Assembly (NCBI GenBank): GCA_963931865.1
Contig: OZ007513.1
Span: 6,537,929 to 6,601,928, forward strand
DNA length: 64,000 nt
Reading direction: 5' to 3'
Source: Axinella damicornis
Taxonomy: Eukaryota; Porifera; Demospongiae; Axinellida; Axinellidae
Part shown: positions 12,363 through 23,599 of the stretch, one piece after another
Layout: each line of letters starts with the position of its first letter
How positions within the stretch are numbered: position 1 is the stretch's first letter
Position numbers and translations under genes: made by a program
The notes under the pieces: model-generated
What the model saw: only the letters and a program-made list of their open reading frames with translations
Database searches by the model: none
Told to the model about the DNA's origin: nothing

Positions 12363-13012
12363 CTTAAGGTCGCGGGCTAGTCGCGTATTAATTCAATTAG
12401 CGTGCTACGCGTGAGTATTGTTTTCCAGCTGTACTGTCAATTTTCGTGAACCTATTGACCTTTTGCGGAAGTCAATTAGACATCGTGGAAAGTGTAGAGG
12501 CAGCCAGTGCGTGCCAAGGCGTTGTTGTACGTTTTGTGGGCGAAGTCTCTGGCTAAAGCTGTTGTTGTTCGGGCGAAAGTTATTTGAACCACAGCCGACT
12601 TTGACTGACAGAAGGACACCAATCCAAAAGAGAGATCCAGGATGTCCAGCAACTGTACTTTGCGGAAACGTATAGTTTTTGTCTAACCGCTGAACGTAGT
12701 GGCAGTACAGAGCCAAGTGTAGCCAAAAATGTGTCGTTGAAGGTGATTCTTGCTTGTACTCAAGGATCCTGCTCTGGTTCCAAGCAGCTGTCCCATCTAA
12801 ACTTTACGTTTCCGCATTCTATGAGAGTGGTACTCATGATCTGTGGTTGTTTTGGACTTGTCAGGTATGTTTCTGATTTTATGCTGTGGTTTAAAATTGT
12901 TGGTAGCTCGTGTGAGGCTGCCTCCATGTGTTAGTATAGTGCTTCAGGCTGGTATTCTATTTAGTGTGCGCCGCTCTGCGCAATGCACCGAAGACTAGCC
13001 CGCGACCTTAAG
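12363..13012. mobile_element. 650-bp element with perfect 20-bp inverted ends
   Basis: The ends CTTAAGGTCGCGGG (12363 on) and CCCGCGACCTTAAG (to 13012) are part of perfect 20-bp terminal inverted repeats. The interior has an 85-codon frame (12418-12675, cysteine/arginine-rich, family unknown). Copy 2 contains only its left part, because homology breaks off at 47026. A nonautonomous DNA transposon is the simplest reading. Confidence 0.65.
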
Positions 13013-13375
13013 ATTACTGGGTACTCATGCCCACGCCACACGAGTGTATTGGAAGTGCATACTGGATTTTGTAACCAAAAATAAAATCGTGGAAGTCGAA
13101 TTGGACCTGGTCAATGGTGTCAAAGTAGTCATCAAGGGCATGCAAGTTAATCTGCTGTCTTGCTTGAGAAAAACGTTTTGGTGAACTGAACTGCTCATTT
13201 TTGCATGGCTATACAGCATACAAATGTATCCATAAAAAGCTTCCGTCATGCCCTGCAGCTTGTGACAATGCACCACCGTCAGAATCAAGTTGTTCACAGT
13301 TACAAAAGTTCAGCATGCACTTCCAATACACTTTGCGCAGCACACGCACAAGTATCCCATAATCTGAATTTATTA
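13007..13375. mobile_element. Diverged palindromic MITE-like element
   Basis: TTAAGATTACTGGGTACTC at the left is matched by the complement near 13360 (AGTATCCCATAATCT). Internal segments resemble those of 11846-12252, including the GCCCTGCA(G/C)CTTGTGACA stretch. It lies directly beside the 650-bp element. Confidence 0.55.
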
Positions 13376-13559
13376 CCCGAATAATGGTATCTGCTGAGTG
13401 CACTATAACTATAATGGGTGGGGCTAGTCTCACTCCCAAGGTTTTCCCTCCTCCAATATCCTAGCATGCACTCGCATTCATGCATATCGTCAGTGCTGTA
13501 TTTTGTTTCTCACTGTTGTGAGCTTTGTACTGCAAGCGACAAAAGCTGGAGGTGGAGGC

Positions 13560-13850
13560 CTGGGAATGAAGCTATAGGGAGGCCTGGGATTAGACTATAG
13601 GGAGGCCTGGGAACGAGGCTATAGGGTACAAGGCTCTAGGGACGCCTGGGAACGAGGCTATAGGGATGCCTGGGAACGAGGCTATAGGGAGGCCTGGGAA
13701 CGAGGTTATAGGGAGGCCTGGGAACGAGGCTATAGGGAGGCCTGGGAACGAGGATATAGGGAGGCCTGGGAACAAGGCTGTAGGGAGGCTTGGGAACGAG
13801 GCTATAGGGATGCCTGGGAACGAGGCTATAGGGAGGCCTGGGAACGTGGG
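13560..13850. repeat. 24-bp minisatellite built from the hairpin-element end
   Basis: About twelve copies of CTATAGGGAGGCCTGGGAACGAGG follow each other. The core GCCTGGGAACGAGG is the terminal sequence of the TAGCC hairpin family, so an element end appears to have been amplified in tandem. Apparent open frames here are repeat translations. Confidence 0.85.
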
Positions 13851-15633
13851 GAGGTTGAGAATGTGCCCTTTGCCCTTGTGATAGGACAACTTGTACTTGA
13901 AGTAGTTGTGGCATCACTGGGCATCTGACTGGTATGAATCTCATTTTGTAACCCCATGGAGCTGTATAGCGCAGTACTGTTGTCAGGGGGCAGTAAAGTG
14001 ATGCATACACTCCTGTACTTTGTGAAACAATTGGCATGGTGTCTCAAGGCCTAATGCAGCGATCAGTTCGCCTTGTGCTATAATTATATGTATTCTCGTA
14101 CAATAATTTGATGAAATATACACTCACTTTAGTAATAATAATATTATAGTACGTGTTCCATCCAAAGTGTGGAGGGGAAGGGTCCCCTATAAGTTAGCAC
14201 AGGCTCCATTAGAGTATTAGTGAACTGGTGGGGAAAGCATGACTGTCCTCCCACCCACTGAGGTGAAACCCTGAATTCTGTTTATACTGGGTGTGTAAAC
14301 CGTATGTACCTCACTGTACACATACACACACACACTGTAAGAGTGCCCTTGTATAGTGCTTATGAACTTATTTCTTGTTACAATTTGTTGATCAGTAAAT
14401 GAGCCATTGTTCAGTGCATTTAGCCAGTCATTCCTCGTATTCCAAACATGCAGCATCGTCTTGAAATATGTGAAGCTGAGCAACCGTTTTAGTGCAACCA
14501 TCGGATTGGTCCTTTCCATCGTTGCTCTCGTACTACTAGCTGACTGGCAGGCAATTCCTTATGACCCCTGCACCGAGTTCAGTCTGTATCATCACCCCGA
14601 ACTGAGGGACAGGTACAGCAGTTTGCACAATCTTTGCACTTTGCAGGCTACCAACAGCAGATGGAAGTGATTAATTAGAGACCGCAAATACTACGCAGAA
14701 AATGCTGACTCGTGCAGACTGAGCACTTAAAGTTAACCACAAATTCAATTAGATATCAGCCATTTGTAACTGGCAAAGTGCAAAGATTGTGCAAACAGCT
14801 GTATAGGCAGGAGCTACATAATGCGTCTGCTTCCCTGCAAGAATTCAGTCCTGGCTATGAAGGTCTAAATGATCAGGGATTACACGATGACAATACTTCC
14901 TTTGGTGTTTTCCTGCAAGAATTGCCAGTTGTGGAAAACAACGTGATTGATTTAGCAGCCAGTAAATGTGAAGCACGCCACCTATCCGCTGGTTGTCACT
15001 GGATCCCGACTTCATCAGTAACAGGACAGAATTGTACAGACTGTCAGCCGATATGCCGGAGTGTACACAGAACTCTCAACTTCGTTCAATTCAGTGTCGG
15101 TGCGATGGTCCTACTGATAGCCCACCCAACAACATATCAGTATCGATGACAAATCTCATCACTGATGTCACCCATAAACAGATGCATGTAAGTTTATTGT
15201 GAATATGCTCACAGAGGGAAAGCTTTTCAGGGATAGTTAGTTATTGTATTTTGAAGACTGACCGTGATCAGTCTGTTAAGAGTCCATGGATTCAATTTTC
15301 ATTGTCCCCTGCAAATACCATGGTAAAGGACACCGGTACAGCACGCAGTACATGTACCTGCCTGTGTAGGGGTAGCCTCATTCCCAGCCCTGAGAGAGGG
15401 AGGAGAAATGGGCCTGGGTAATTTCCACTGTTTGTGCAGGTGCTATCTGTACGAAGAAACACATATTCATAAGGGTGAGGTGCAAATGACGTCTTTGTAG
15501 CTATAGTCACGTAGTTGAGCTAGTAATGCTTTCTATTTTGCTGCACTTGTCCTCCATCCACGAGATGAAAGGTGATATCACCACCATTACACTGCCAGCG
15601 TGTGCACAGGCCATATTCGCTTGCTAATATATA

Positions 15634-15779
15634 AGTATCACCATACTACCAAGCTATACCGGAAAATATCACCAGTTTGTTGCCGTAGTATTGTTACGAG
15701 TGCGAAGCACGAGTAACAATGCCGAAGGCGACAAACGAGTGATATGTTTCCGGTATAGCTTGGTACTATGGTGATACTG
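15634..15779. mobile_element. 146-bp hairpin (MITE-like)
   Basis: The left arm AGTATCACCATACTACCAAG and its complement at the right end (to 15779) form a stem of about 65 bases with few mismatches. The loop centres on GAGTGCGAAGCACGA. It lies in an intron of transporter paralogue 1. Confidence 0.75.
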
Positions 15780-16524
15780 ATTTTATCATACAAACCTGGA
15801 ATTTCATTGCACATTCCTCTACCAATGAACGTAGCGAATGCGCGTTACCATAGCTTGCTCATGGCGACAATATTTTCATTTCTGGTTGCCAACCCTTCGC
15901 GTTAGTACGGCAAGCTTCAAACGCTTGGGTGCGAAGGCCTGCGTACCAAGCCCAAGGCGGAGCCACGGCAGCTATACGGTCGGTCCACGCTGATGACTGG
16001 CAGTTGTACGGTCCATTTCAAACGGGATGCCCGAGTATACGAACGAGTTCAACCTCGACTTCCGGAAGTATCGAGATGCAAGTCAGTCCTCTTCAGGAGC
16101 CCAAAAGGTAGTCAGTATCAGCTAGTCCAGGTAGTCTCTGACATAAGATTTGCTGTAGCGCACGTGACTTACTGTACATAATACGGATTTCTCGCGTGAC
16201 CAACAGTACTAATACAGATTTTTCACGTGACCTACTGTACAAAATACGGGTTTTTATCAACTGCGCTTGCGTACCAGGCTTTCCCATTGACTGCTGTACA
16301 TTATTCAAACGTAGGTGTATGATAAGATAACGGTACAGGTCACGTAGTGTTTAGTATCTGCTAACGGTACAGATCACGTAGTGTTTAGTATCTGCTTTGA
16401 CGTCACGAGTGTACAAACATAAATTGAACGTCCACGGTGCCGGTGGAATTCCACTGTGATTAAGCGCATGTGCAAACAGTGGAAACCGGGTTTCTCCTCC
16501 CTCTCTTGGGCCTGGGAATGAGGT

Positions 16525-16560
<36 letters not shown>

Positions 16561-16732
16561 ACAGTTTCTTGTTATTCACTAGCTATAGTGTACTACATTC
16601 TGTTGCTCGTGATTCGGATCATTTCATCATTTCTAGAATCCGTATGTCGTGACTGAATGTTATTTGCCGGTATGGGGACACTCCAGAAGTCTGGGTGTGA
16701 ATATCATTGAGAGTTGTGTCTATCAGGTTCCC

Positions 16733-17311
16733 TAGCCTCGTTCCCAGGCTGTGTGCCGCTTCGTTTTTAGTCGCATACGTGACCTTTGAACCCTTGTCAG
16801 ATAAGCTGGCAGAAGGCCTGGTACCACTCCTACGTCAATTACAAGCAAGGTGGACATGGTTATGACGTAGGTGGACATGGTTTCATGTAAAATGGCAACG
16901 TGCCAGAAGTTCACGGGCTAACGGCAGGTTTCCTAGCGAGCTTTTACGCTGCCGTGGTGGACCACTGGAGGCGTCAGGTATGCATCTCCTTGTTGTACGG
17001 TTATGGTAGCCTTGGTAACTATAATAGCTCTCTACAGTAGCTTACCAAGCGCTTGGTACGCCTGAGTAGTCAAACGTTAGTGCATGCTGTATTCTCGTTA
17101 ACGCTGAGTTGGCATCAAGTTGCTGTCTTCGTGGAAGCAATATAAACTGGAAGAGCATACGTACGTGTAGTCGAGTTGCTTCATAACCGTGTCCACCTTG
17201 CTTGTAAATGACGTAGGAGTGGTACCAGGCCTTCTGCCGCTTATCTGACAAGGGTTCAAAGGTCATGTATGCGACAAAAACGAAGTGGCAGACGGCCTGG
17301 GAACGAGGCTA
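16733..17311. mobile_element. 579-bp foldback element with 9-bp target duplication
   Basis: Arms of about 133 bases, starting TAGCCTCGTTCCCAGGC and ending GCCTGGGAACGAGGCTA, are inverted copies with few mismatches. The element is flanked by a perfect direct repeat CAGGTTCCC (16724-16732 and 17312-17320). Long inverted ends plus a 9-bp duplication are what Mutator-like elements leave. No transposase is encoded. It is the longest member here of the TAGCC hairpin family. Confidence 0.85.
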
Positions 17312-17863
17312 CAGGTTCCCAGCGTTCTCAAGCTCCTGTAATAATCTAGACCAATGTATTTTCATTCCTTTAGGGCATAGTCATTGGTATTGCGTTTGCT
17401 GTAGGAGCAGTGTCGAAGATTGTCAGCCCACTCTGGAGTGAGTCTGAGTGCACACTTACACGCACACATAATTAATATGCGTACGCTGTCATGTAGTCGT
17501 GCCTACTTTCCCATGAGGTCAACATAATGAGCACCCACCTCATGTTTGTTTGTCGTGCACTGAGCATGCATGTACATGTGTTGGCTGGAGTATGTTCATT
17601 TTCTCTTATGATGGACAAAATTGTCAGCCTGTGGGCAACTTGCTACCAAGCGACAATCTAGCCAAAAGTAGTCTCTAATCCCTCTGTATGTGCTCCAGCA
17701 GGGACTCTCTCCAACTTACCTAGCGTAGTTATGGAGTGACAGATGCTAGCTGGTGCATCAAACGTGGTCACTCATGAATGCATGATTACGAAAATGCCCA
17801 CCCCCAGGCTCTCTCTTGTAAGCTGACTATGGTGTGTACATGTGCATGCATACCATACAAGAC

Positions 17864-17867
<4 letters not shown>

Positions 17868-17907
<40 letters not shown>

Positions 17908-17985
17908 CACACCTCCACCATCACCACACTTCACCACTCACACACCCACATACCTCCACACACACACATGCCACACCCACACACA
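17868..17985. repeat. CA microsatellite before a transporter exon
   Basis: An uninterrupted CA run followed by CACAC/CACCA variants ends directly at the splice acceptor ACACAG of the last exon of transporter paralogue 1. Confidence 0.9.
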
Positions 17986-18879
17986 GTTGATGCAGCATAT
18001 GAGGGTACCAAGAAGCGCTCTTTCCTCCCCATGGTGATCATGGTGGGGATTAACCTGGTAGTGCTGCTCAGCTTTATCGCACTGTACCCAAAACTGGGTA
18101 AGAGAGAGCGAGATGACCAGGAAGCCAAACTTACCAAAGGTGAAGAATCAGATGAAGACAGCACAGAGTTATCTGGACTAGTTTCTAAAGACAATCAACA
18201 GGAATGAGTTTTATAGTCTCAATCACACTGCTTTTGTATCAACTTATATTTATTTTTTTATTCCGTCAGAAATAGTAGCCGTCACCATGACCTTGTACCT
18301 GTTGTCATCCAGTTATGCAATGGTGTTTTGTACCTTGTTTTGAGTTGTTTTGAGAAATGCTCAATTCATATTGCCTGCCCGACGAAAATTTTAGTTCTGA
18401 CACTAATATTCTATATGGCATGCAAGTTGATTGCCATGATCAGCACTCACATATACACCCCCTCCTCCGTTCCACACCACCCTAGTCTAGCTGCTAGATC
18501 TAGATCGATCCTCCGGGGAGGAGAGGAGGGTCTAGCAGCTAGACTACACCCACCCCCACTCCCATGCAAGCTCCACCCCCAAGCACCCTGCCCCACCCCC
18601 ACTCACCCAGGCAGCCCCACACCAATGCACCCAGCCCCACCGCCACTATCTATACCAGCTGGTGGAGAAAGTTCATAGCGGCATGGGACATTCGCGGTAC
18701 ATTTTGGCGGCAAATTGGCGGGCAACACGTTCCTGAGAAATGCGCACGCGCAAGCTACTTCCAACGACGAGCGTGCTTGTGTCTTTGTAATTTTCACCTC
18801 CTCTGTCAGATCCTCTCCCAACGCGCTCCCTCTGTACAGCTCGTTGTATATTCTGATACGAATTCGGTAGCAGTTTTAG

Positions 18880-18941
18880 TCTCGCGGGCCAGCCTCTCGC
18901 CACACCCACTAGTGGGTGTGGCGAGAGGCTGGCCTGCGAGA
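18880..18941. repeat. 62-bp near-perfect palindrome
   Basis: Two 31-base arms meeting at ACT|AGT (TCTCGCGGGCCAGCC...) have a single mismatch and no loop. It is probably a folded short element related to the TAGTCTC hairpins; flanking duplications are not evident. Confidence 0.7.
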
Positions 18942-19110
18942 ATGGAGTCTGTGATATGCAGAATGGAGTCTGGGAACGAGGACAAATTAGAGTGCCAGCA
19001 TAGTAAAGCTGAGGGAGGAGCAAGCTCTTCAAGTTAAGATGAATTAAAATAAAAGGGAGGCCTATTATGTGAAGATTTTAAGCAAGGCATTGGAATTGAG
19101 TTTGTGGATT

Positions 19111-19157
19111 GATTCTGGAGCATAATCTCCAAAATTTGGAGATTATGCTCCAGAATC
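19111..19157. repeat. Perfect 47-bp palindrome
   Basis: GATTCTGGAGCATAATCTCC and its exact complement flank a 7-base centre, giving a fully symmetric 47-base sequence. No gene lies within several hundred bases. Confidence 0.85.
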
Positions 19158-19437
19158 AATAGTGGTGTGAATGGGAATTGATTTATATCTGTGAACTCAA
19201 GGTTTTTAGAGTGTGGAGTCCACCCAGTTCTGCAACTGCATGTGTGAATTTGTGCATGCCTGGGAGGTGAAACGTCTGAAGCGTATCTATTTAAGAACGG
19301 AGAGAACTGTCATGTGCTTCGCTGTGCTAACGGAGGTGAAAGTTCATCAGACCTCTGCACAGAGGGCTTCCTAGCGCTAGACACTCACATAGGCAAATGA
19401 GGGGGCAGTAGCTGAGAGAGCAAAGCTACTTGCTGCC

Positions 19438-19481
19438 TAGCCTCGTTCCCAGGCCCGAGACGGGGCCTGGGAACGAGGCTA
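19438..19481. mobile_element. TAGCC hairpin element, 44 bp
   Basis: Perfect 18-base inverted ends TAGCCTCGTTCCCAGGCC surround only 8 bases. The flanks CTTGCTGCC (19429-19437) and CTTGTTGCC (19482-19490) are a 9-bp target duplication with one change. Confidence 0.75.
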
Positions 19482-20319
19482 CTTGTTGCCGTAATCACTG
19501 GTACATGTACTGAAAGTAGGACCCACGACTTGCACACTTGCAGAATTGCACCTGCATATCTCACAAGAAATTCTTATGCTGTTTTGTCTTGCAGGGCTCA
19601 ACCATCACTGATGGGCTGAAAGAAAGGTATGTTGTACCTGTGTGAGGGGTGCGTGTGTGTGTGTGGGGGGGGGGGGGGGGGGGGTTACATGTGTGTGTGT
19701 GCATGCATGGGTGTGTGCGTGTTTGTGTGTACATGTTGAGTATGTGTACGTTCAGTCCCTTCTGCAATACATACCACTCAACTGCTAACTTACAAGGCGA
19801 GATGTGTCAAGCACGAAGTTCTGTCCTGCACAAATGATTGAGATGTGATAGGGACTGTATCATACCTGACATCGTGCATTGGATTAAAGACATTGTGCCA
19901 AGATGCAATGATTCGGAATGCAATGATTGTTACTGAGATGTAATGATTCTGAATGATGACATGCAATCACCTGAGAACCACAGTGGCAAGTAAACAGAAT
20001 GGAAGGTCGCTATGGGAGTGACTCGGGGGAATAGTGCTCCGGAACAAGTGATGAAGTTTGCATCAATGCAGTCTTTGATACACACCAAAAACCTACGCTC
20101 TGAAACAGTACTGATATTAATCCTGAAACATTGAAATATTTCATTTCCTGTTTTCAAATCCTGGGGCAGTCCCCTGGTGAGCACTGTTTAGAAACAGTAC
20201 TATTTCCGGATGTTAGCACACAGGGGATTCATCTTATCTGACCCAGTTGCTTCCCATATTGTCCAAGTCTGCAAACTAAGTACCACAAGCCTCGTTCACA
20301 TGCTCCATCCCAGCTTCAG

Positions 20320-20521
20320 TCTTTGTTTGCAAACTATGGCCCCATTATTCAAATTTCAAAAGACGAAGCCAGGGTGGAGTTAGAACGAGGTCCTCTCTGT
20401 CACTCTCCCCAGGACATATCTCCTGATGACTTAGGGGAGTTGCTTCCTGCCCACCTACCTCGCTACATTGCCTACAGCTACTGCTTCAAGCATGACGATG
20501 GCAGGACATCCTACCCCCTCT
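20320..20521 (+). CDS. GMF: Glia maturation factor-like exon (ADF homology fold)
   Basis: The exon lies between an acceptor CTTCAG and a possible donor GTACTT. It encodes a stretch running from NYGPIIQISKDEARVELE through ISPDDLGELLPAHLPRY to YSYCFKHDDGRTSYPLC. This matches the central part of glia maturation factor, whose family members read about ISPDEL...ELPERQPRF...YSYKYQHDDGRVSYPLC. GMF binds the Arp2/3 complex and promotes debranching of actin filaments. A small exon at about 19595-19626 (GSTITDGLKER, donor GTATGT) could precede it. The C-terminal exon starting FIF is not found before the minisatellite at 21.1 kb, so the gene is partial here. Confidence 0.7.
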
Positions 20522-21104
20522 GTACTTCTATAAGAGATGTGAGATGTCCGTACTTCTGTACTTCTAGACGCTTCTCAATCAACATAATTATTGTATACGT
20601 ACATACATGCAGAGGAGTGCACGTGGTACGACAAGGGACACTAAGCATGTACCATTCATGGCACAATATATAATTTGTTGTCCCATATTACGGGGTCGTT
20701 GGAAAGGCACTGCCAGTACAGTGGACAAACCCTATGTCCACTAAGCTGTGCCTTTGAATCCAGACTATACATTAGTCCAATCTGCAAGCATAAATTTAAG
20801 TCTGGTCAAGCAGGAAACAGAAAGCTGGAAAAGTAGGTGTTTGTAGCAAGATTGGTGCCACTGGAAATTACCCGACTTCATGTGGACGGGTATGAATAAA
20901 TGGCAGAGTCAAGATAAACCATATCAGAGACTGAGTAGAGCTTACAATCACTGAGAAACGGCACACATACTTTCCTTCATCATTTGTGGTATTCAACATG
21001 TTTTGCATAGCTAACCATGCATTTACAAGAAAATAGTCAGCAAAAGAATTGGAGGTTAGAAAATAGGTCACTTGTGGAGCAGCTCAGGCCTATCTAAGGG
21101 TTCA

Positions 21105-22440
21105 TCCATGTACCCGTATCCTAGGGTACATCATGTACCCCTATCCTAGGGTACATCATGTACCCCTATCCTAGGGTACATCATGTACCCCATATCCTAT
21201 GGTCATCATGTACCCCTATCCTAGGGTACATCATGTACCCCTATCCTAGGGTACATCATGTACCCCGTATCCTAGGGTACATCATGTACCCCTATCCTAG
21301 GGTACATCATGTACCCCTATCCTAGGGTACATCATGTACGTACATGATGTACCCTAGGATAGGGGTACATGATGTATCCTAGGGTACATCATGTACCCCA
21401 TATCCTAGGGTACATCATGTACCCCCATCCTAGGGTACATCATGTACCCCATATCCTATGGTACATCATGTACCTAGGGTACATCATGTACCCGTATCCT
21501 AGGGTACATCATGTACCCCATATCCTAGGGTACATCATGTACCCATATCCTAGGGTACATCATGTACCCCTATCCTAGGGTACATCATGTACCCGTATCC
21601 TAGGGTACATCATGTACCCCGTATCCCAGGGTACATCATGTACCCCGTATCCTAGGGTACATCATGTACCCCATATCCTAGGGTACATCATGTACCCCCA
21701 TCCTAGGGTACATCATGTACCCCATATCCTATGGTACATCATGTACCTAGGGTACATCATGTACCCGTATCCTAGGGTACATCATGTACCCCATATCCTA
21801 GGGTACATCATGTACCCATATCCTAGGGTACATCATGTACCCCTATCCTAGGGTACATCATGTACCCGTATCCTAGGGTACATCATGTACCCCATATCCT
21901 AGGGTACATCATGTACCTGTATCCTAGGGTACATCATGTACCCATATCCTAGGGTACATCATGTACCCCTATCCTAGGGTACATCATGTACCCGTATCCT
22001 AGGGTACATCATGTACCCCATATCCTATGGTACATCATGTACCCGTATCCTAGGGTACATCATGTACCCGTATCCTAGGGTACATCATGTACCCCATATC
22101 CTATGGTACATCATGTACCTAGGGTACATCATGTACCCGTATCCTAGGGTACATCATGTACCCGTTTCCTAGGGTACATCATGTACCCGTATCCTAGGGT
22201 ACATCATGTACCCGTATCCTAGGGTACATCATGTACCCCATATCCTATGGTACATCATGTACCCGTATCCTAGGGTACATCATGTACCCGTATCCTAGGG
22301 TACATCATGTACCCGTATCCTAGGGTACATCATGTACCTCTATCCTAGGGTACATCATGTACTCGTATCCTAGGGTACATCATGTACCCCGTATCCTAGG
22401 GTACATCATGTACCTGTATCCTACATCATGTACATATACT
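21105..22440. repeat. 1.3-kb minisatellite of palindromic 25-27-bp units
   Basis: About fifty units of the form ATCCTAGGGTACATCATGTACCC vary at a few positions. Each unit contains the inverted pair GGGTACAT/ATGTACCC. A higher-order repeat of about 273 bp is visible, since the block around 21421 recurs near 21694. A short part at 21338-21375 is in reverse orientation. Open frames here (VHHVPHILGYIMYP) are translations of the repeat. Confidence 0.97.
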
Positions 22441-22794
22441 AAGCGCACTTGAGAGTTCCATGGCAACTGATCATGAATGTTCTTAATTGTCAAAACTGTC
22501 AAACCATAATTGACAATTAGTGTGCACTCAGGTTAGGCACAGGCACATTCTGCTTCTAATTACCGCATACGCAGCAGGGGTTTGTCTGTCAGTCAGTCAG
22601 TCAGTCGGTCTGTCCGTCCAAGCGGTTTGAGCGGTGAAGGCCTTGTTGAAGGCTTATTTCAGGATAGAAGTGTCAGAATTCAGAAAATACTTGCATCTAC
22701 ATAACTCACAGACCAGAGATCCACTCAAGTGGCTGAAAAAAGTTGCATGTACAATGTATGTCGACGATTAGCTGTACATCTGAAGCTTGGGTGC

Positions 22795-23015
22795 CAGTCC
22801 TATGTCATAAACTCCATGAGTTATTTTATACGCTTCTATCATGTCTGCTCTTTCCCTTCTGTATACCAGTGTTGGTAATTTAGTCATTTTCACATTCCAT
22901 GTCTTTCAGACCTGCCAGCTGTTTTGTGGCTCTCCTCTGGTCTCCTTCACTTCCGACACTTAGATCAATGTGTTTCTGCAGGTACGGACTCCACACCAAT
23001 GTTGCACAATCAAAG
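22795..23015 (-). mobile_element. LINE reverse-transcriptase tail, decayed
   Basis: On the minus strand the frames read DCATLVWSPYLQKHIDL, then QRRATKQLAGLKD, then (after a frame change) LVYRRERADMIEAYKITHGV. This is the characteristic end of the reverse transcriptase of CR1/Jockey-like non-LTR retrotransposons (VWSPY..., QRRATK, YRRERGDMIE.YKI). It is short and frameshifted, with a TAA in one frame, so it is a fossil. Confidence 0.8.
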
Positions 23016-23024
23016 TGATATGGT

Positions 23025-23398
23025 GTATGTGATTCATACTCTGGGTTTCTAGAGTGCATGTGATTCGTACCCTGGGATTCTAGAGTGCATGTGATTCGTA
23101 CCCTGGGTTTCTAGAGTGCATGTGGTTCGTACTCTGGGTTTCTAGAGTGCATGTGATTCGTACCTAGAGTGTATGTGATTCGTACCCTGGGTTTCTAGAG
23201 TGCATGTGATTCGTACCCTGGGTTTCTAGAGTGTATGTGATTCGTACTCTGGGTTTCTAGAGTGCATGTGATTCGTACCCTGGGTTTCTAGAGTGCATGT
23301 GATTCGTACCCTGGGTTTCTAGAGTGCATGTGATTCATACCTAGAGTGCATGTGATTCGTACTCTGGGTTTCTAGAGTGCATGTGATTCGTACCCTGT
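23025..23398. repeat. 31-bp minisatellite
   Basis: About twelve units of GTGATTCGTACCCTGGG followed by TTTCTAGAGTGCAT occur, two of them shortened by a 14-base loss. The array starts directly after the LINE tail. Confidence 0.95.
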
Positions 23399-23599
23399 CC
23401 AGCTGGCAGCCTTAGATATTGTTTCAAGGCTGACCAGGTTGATCTACGTAATTATCCTTTAATTCAGGCTCCTGATTGGATGGATGTGACATTTACGTTT
23501 AGCCTCGGTCCTCAAATTCAAGCCTTCCTTGCTGTTGCATCATCATCTGTGCATGCTCAACTCATAGCAGACTCTCAGCTCAATCAGCCAGACTGTGTG

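Larger units (their letters stand above)
14454..18207 (+). pseudogene. Major-facilitator-like membrane transporter, paralogue 1 (partial)
   Basis: Exons: 14454-14612 (a membrane segment ATIGLVLSIVALVLLADWQ), one ending at 15187 (CxxC-rich loop with CHWIP, NCTDCQPICRS, LNFVQFSVGAMVLL), 17374-17437 (64 bp, GIVIGIAFAVGAVSKIVSPLW) and 17987-18207 (last exon: DAAYEGTKKRSFLP, a membrane segment, an acidic tail and TGA). The order and the GAVSKIVSPLW signature resemble the major facilitator superfamily, perhaps the CLN7/MFSD8 group; this is my reading, not a database result. Before the donor at 15187 the frame shifts: LLIAHP is followed by TNLITDVTH in another frame. The 5' exons seen in paralogue 2 are not found. 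A 579-bp foldback element lies in the intron at 16733-17311. Confidence 0.6.

Noticed and set aside
13590..14037. Proline-rich proteins (SLVPRPPY / ASFPGLPI)
   Set aside because: These are six-frame translations of the 24-bp minisatellite and of the TAGCC hairpin ends, not genes.
21105..22440. CRISPR-like regular repeats
   Set aside because: Units of 25-27 bases follow directly without unique spacers, and the genome is eukaryotic; it is a minisatellite.
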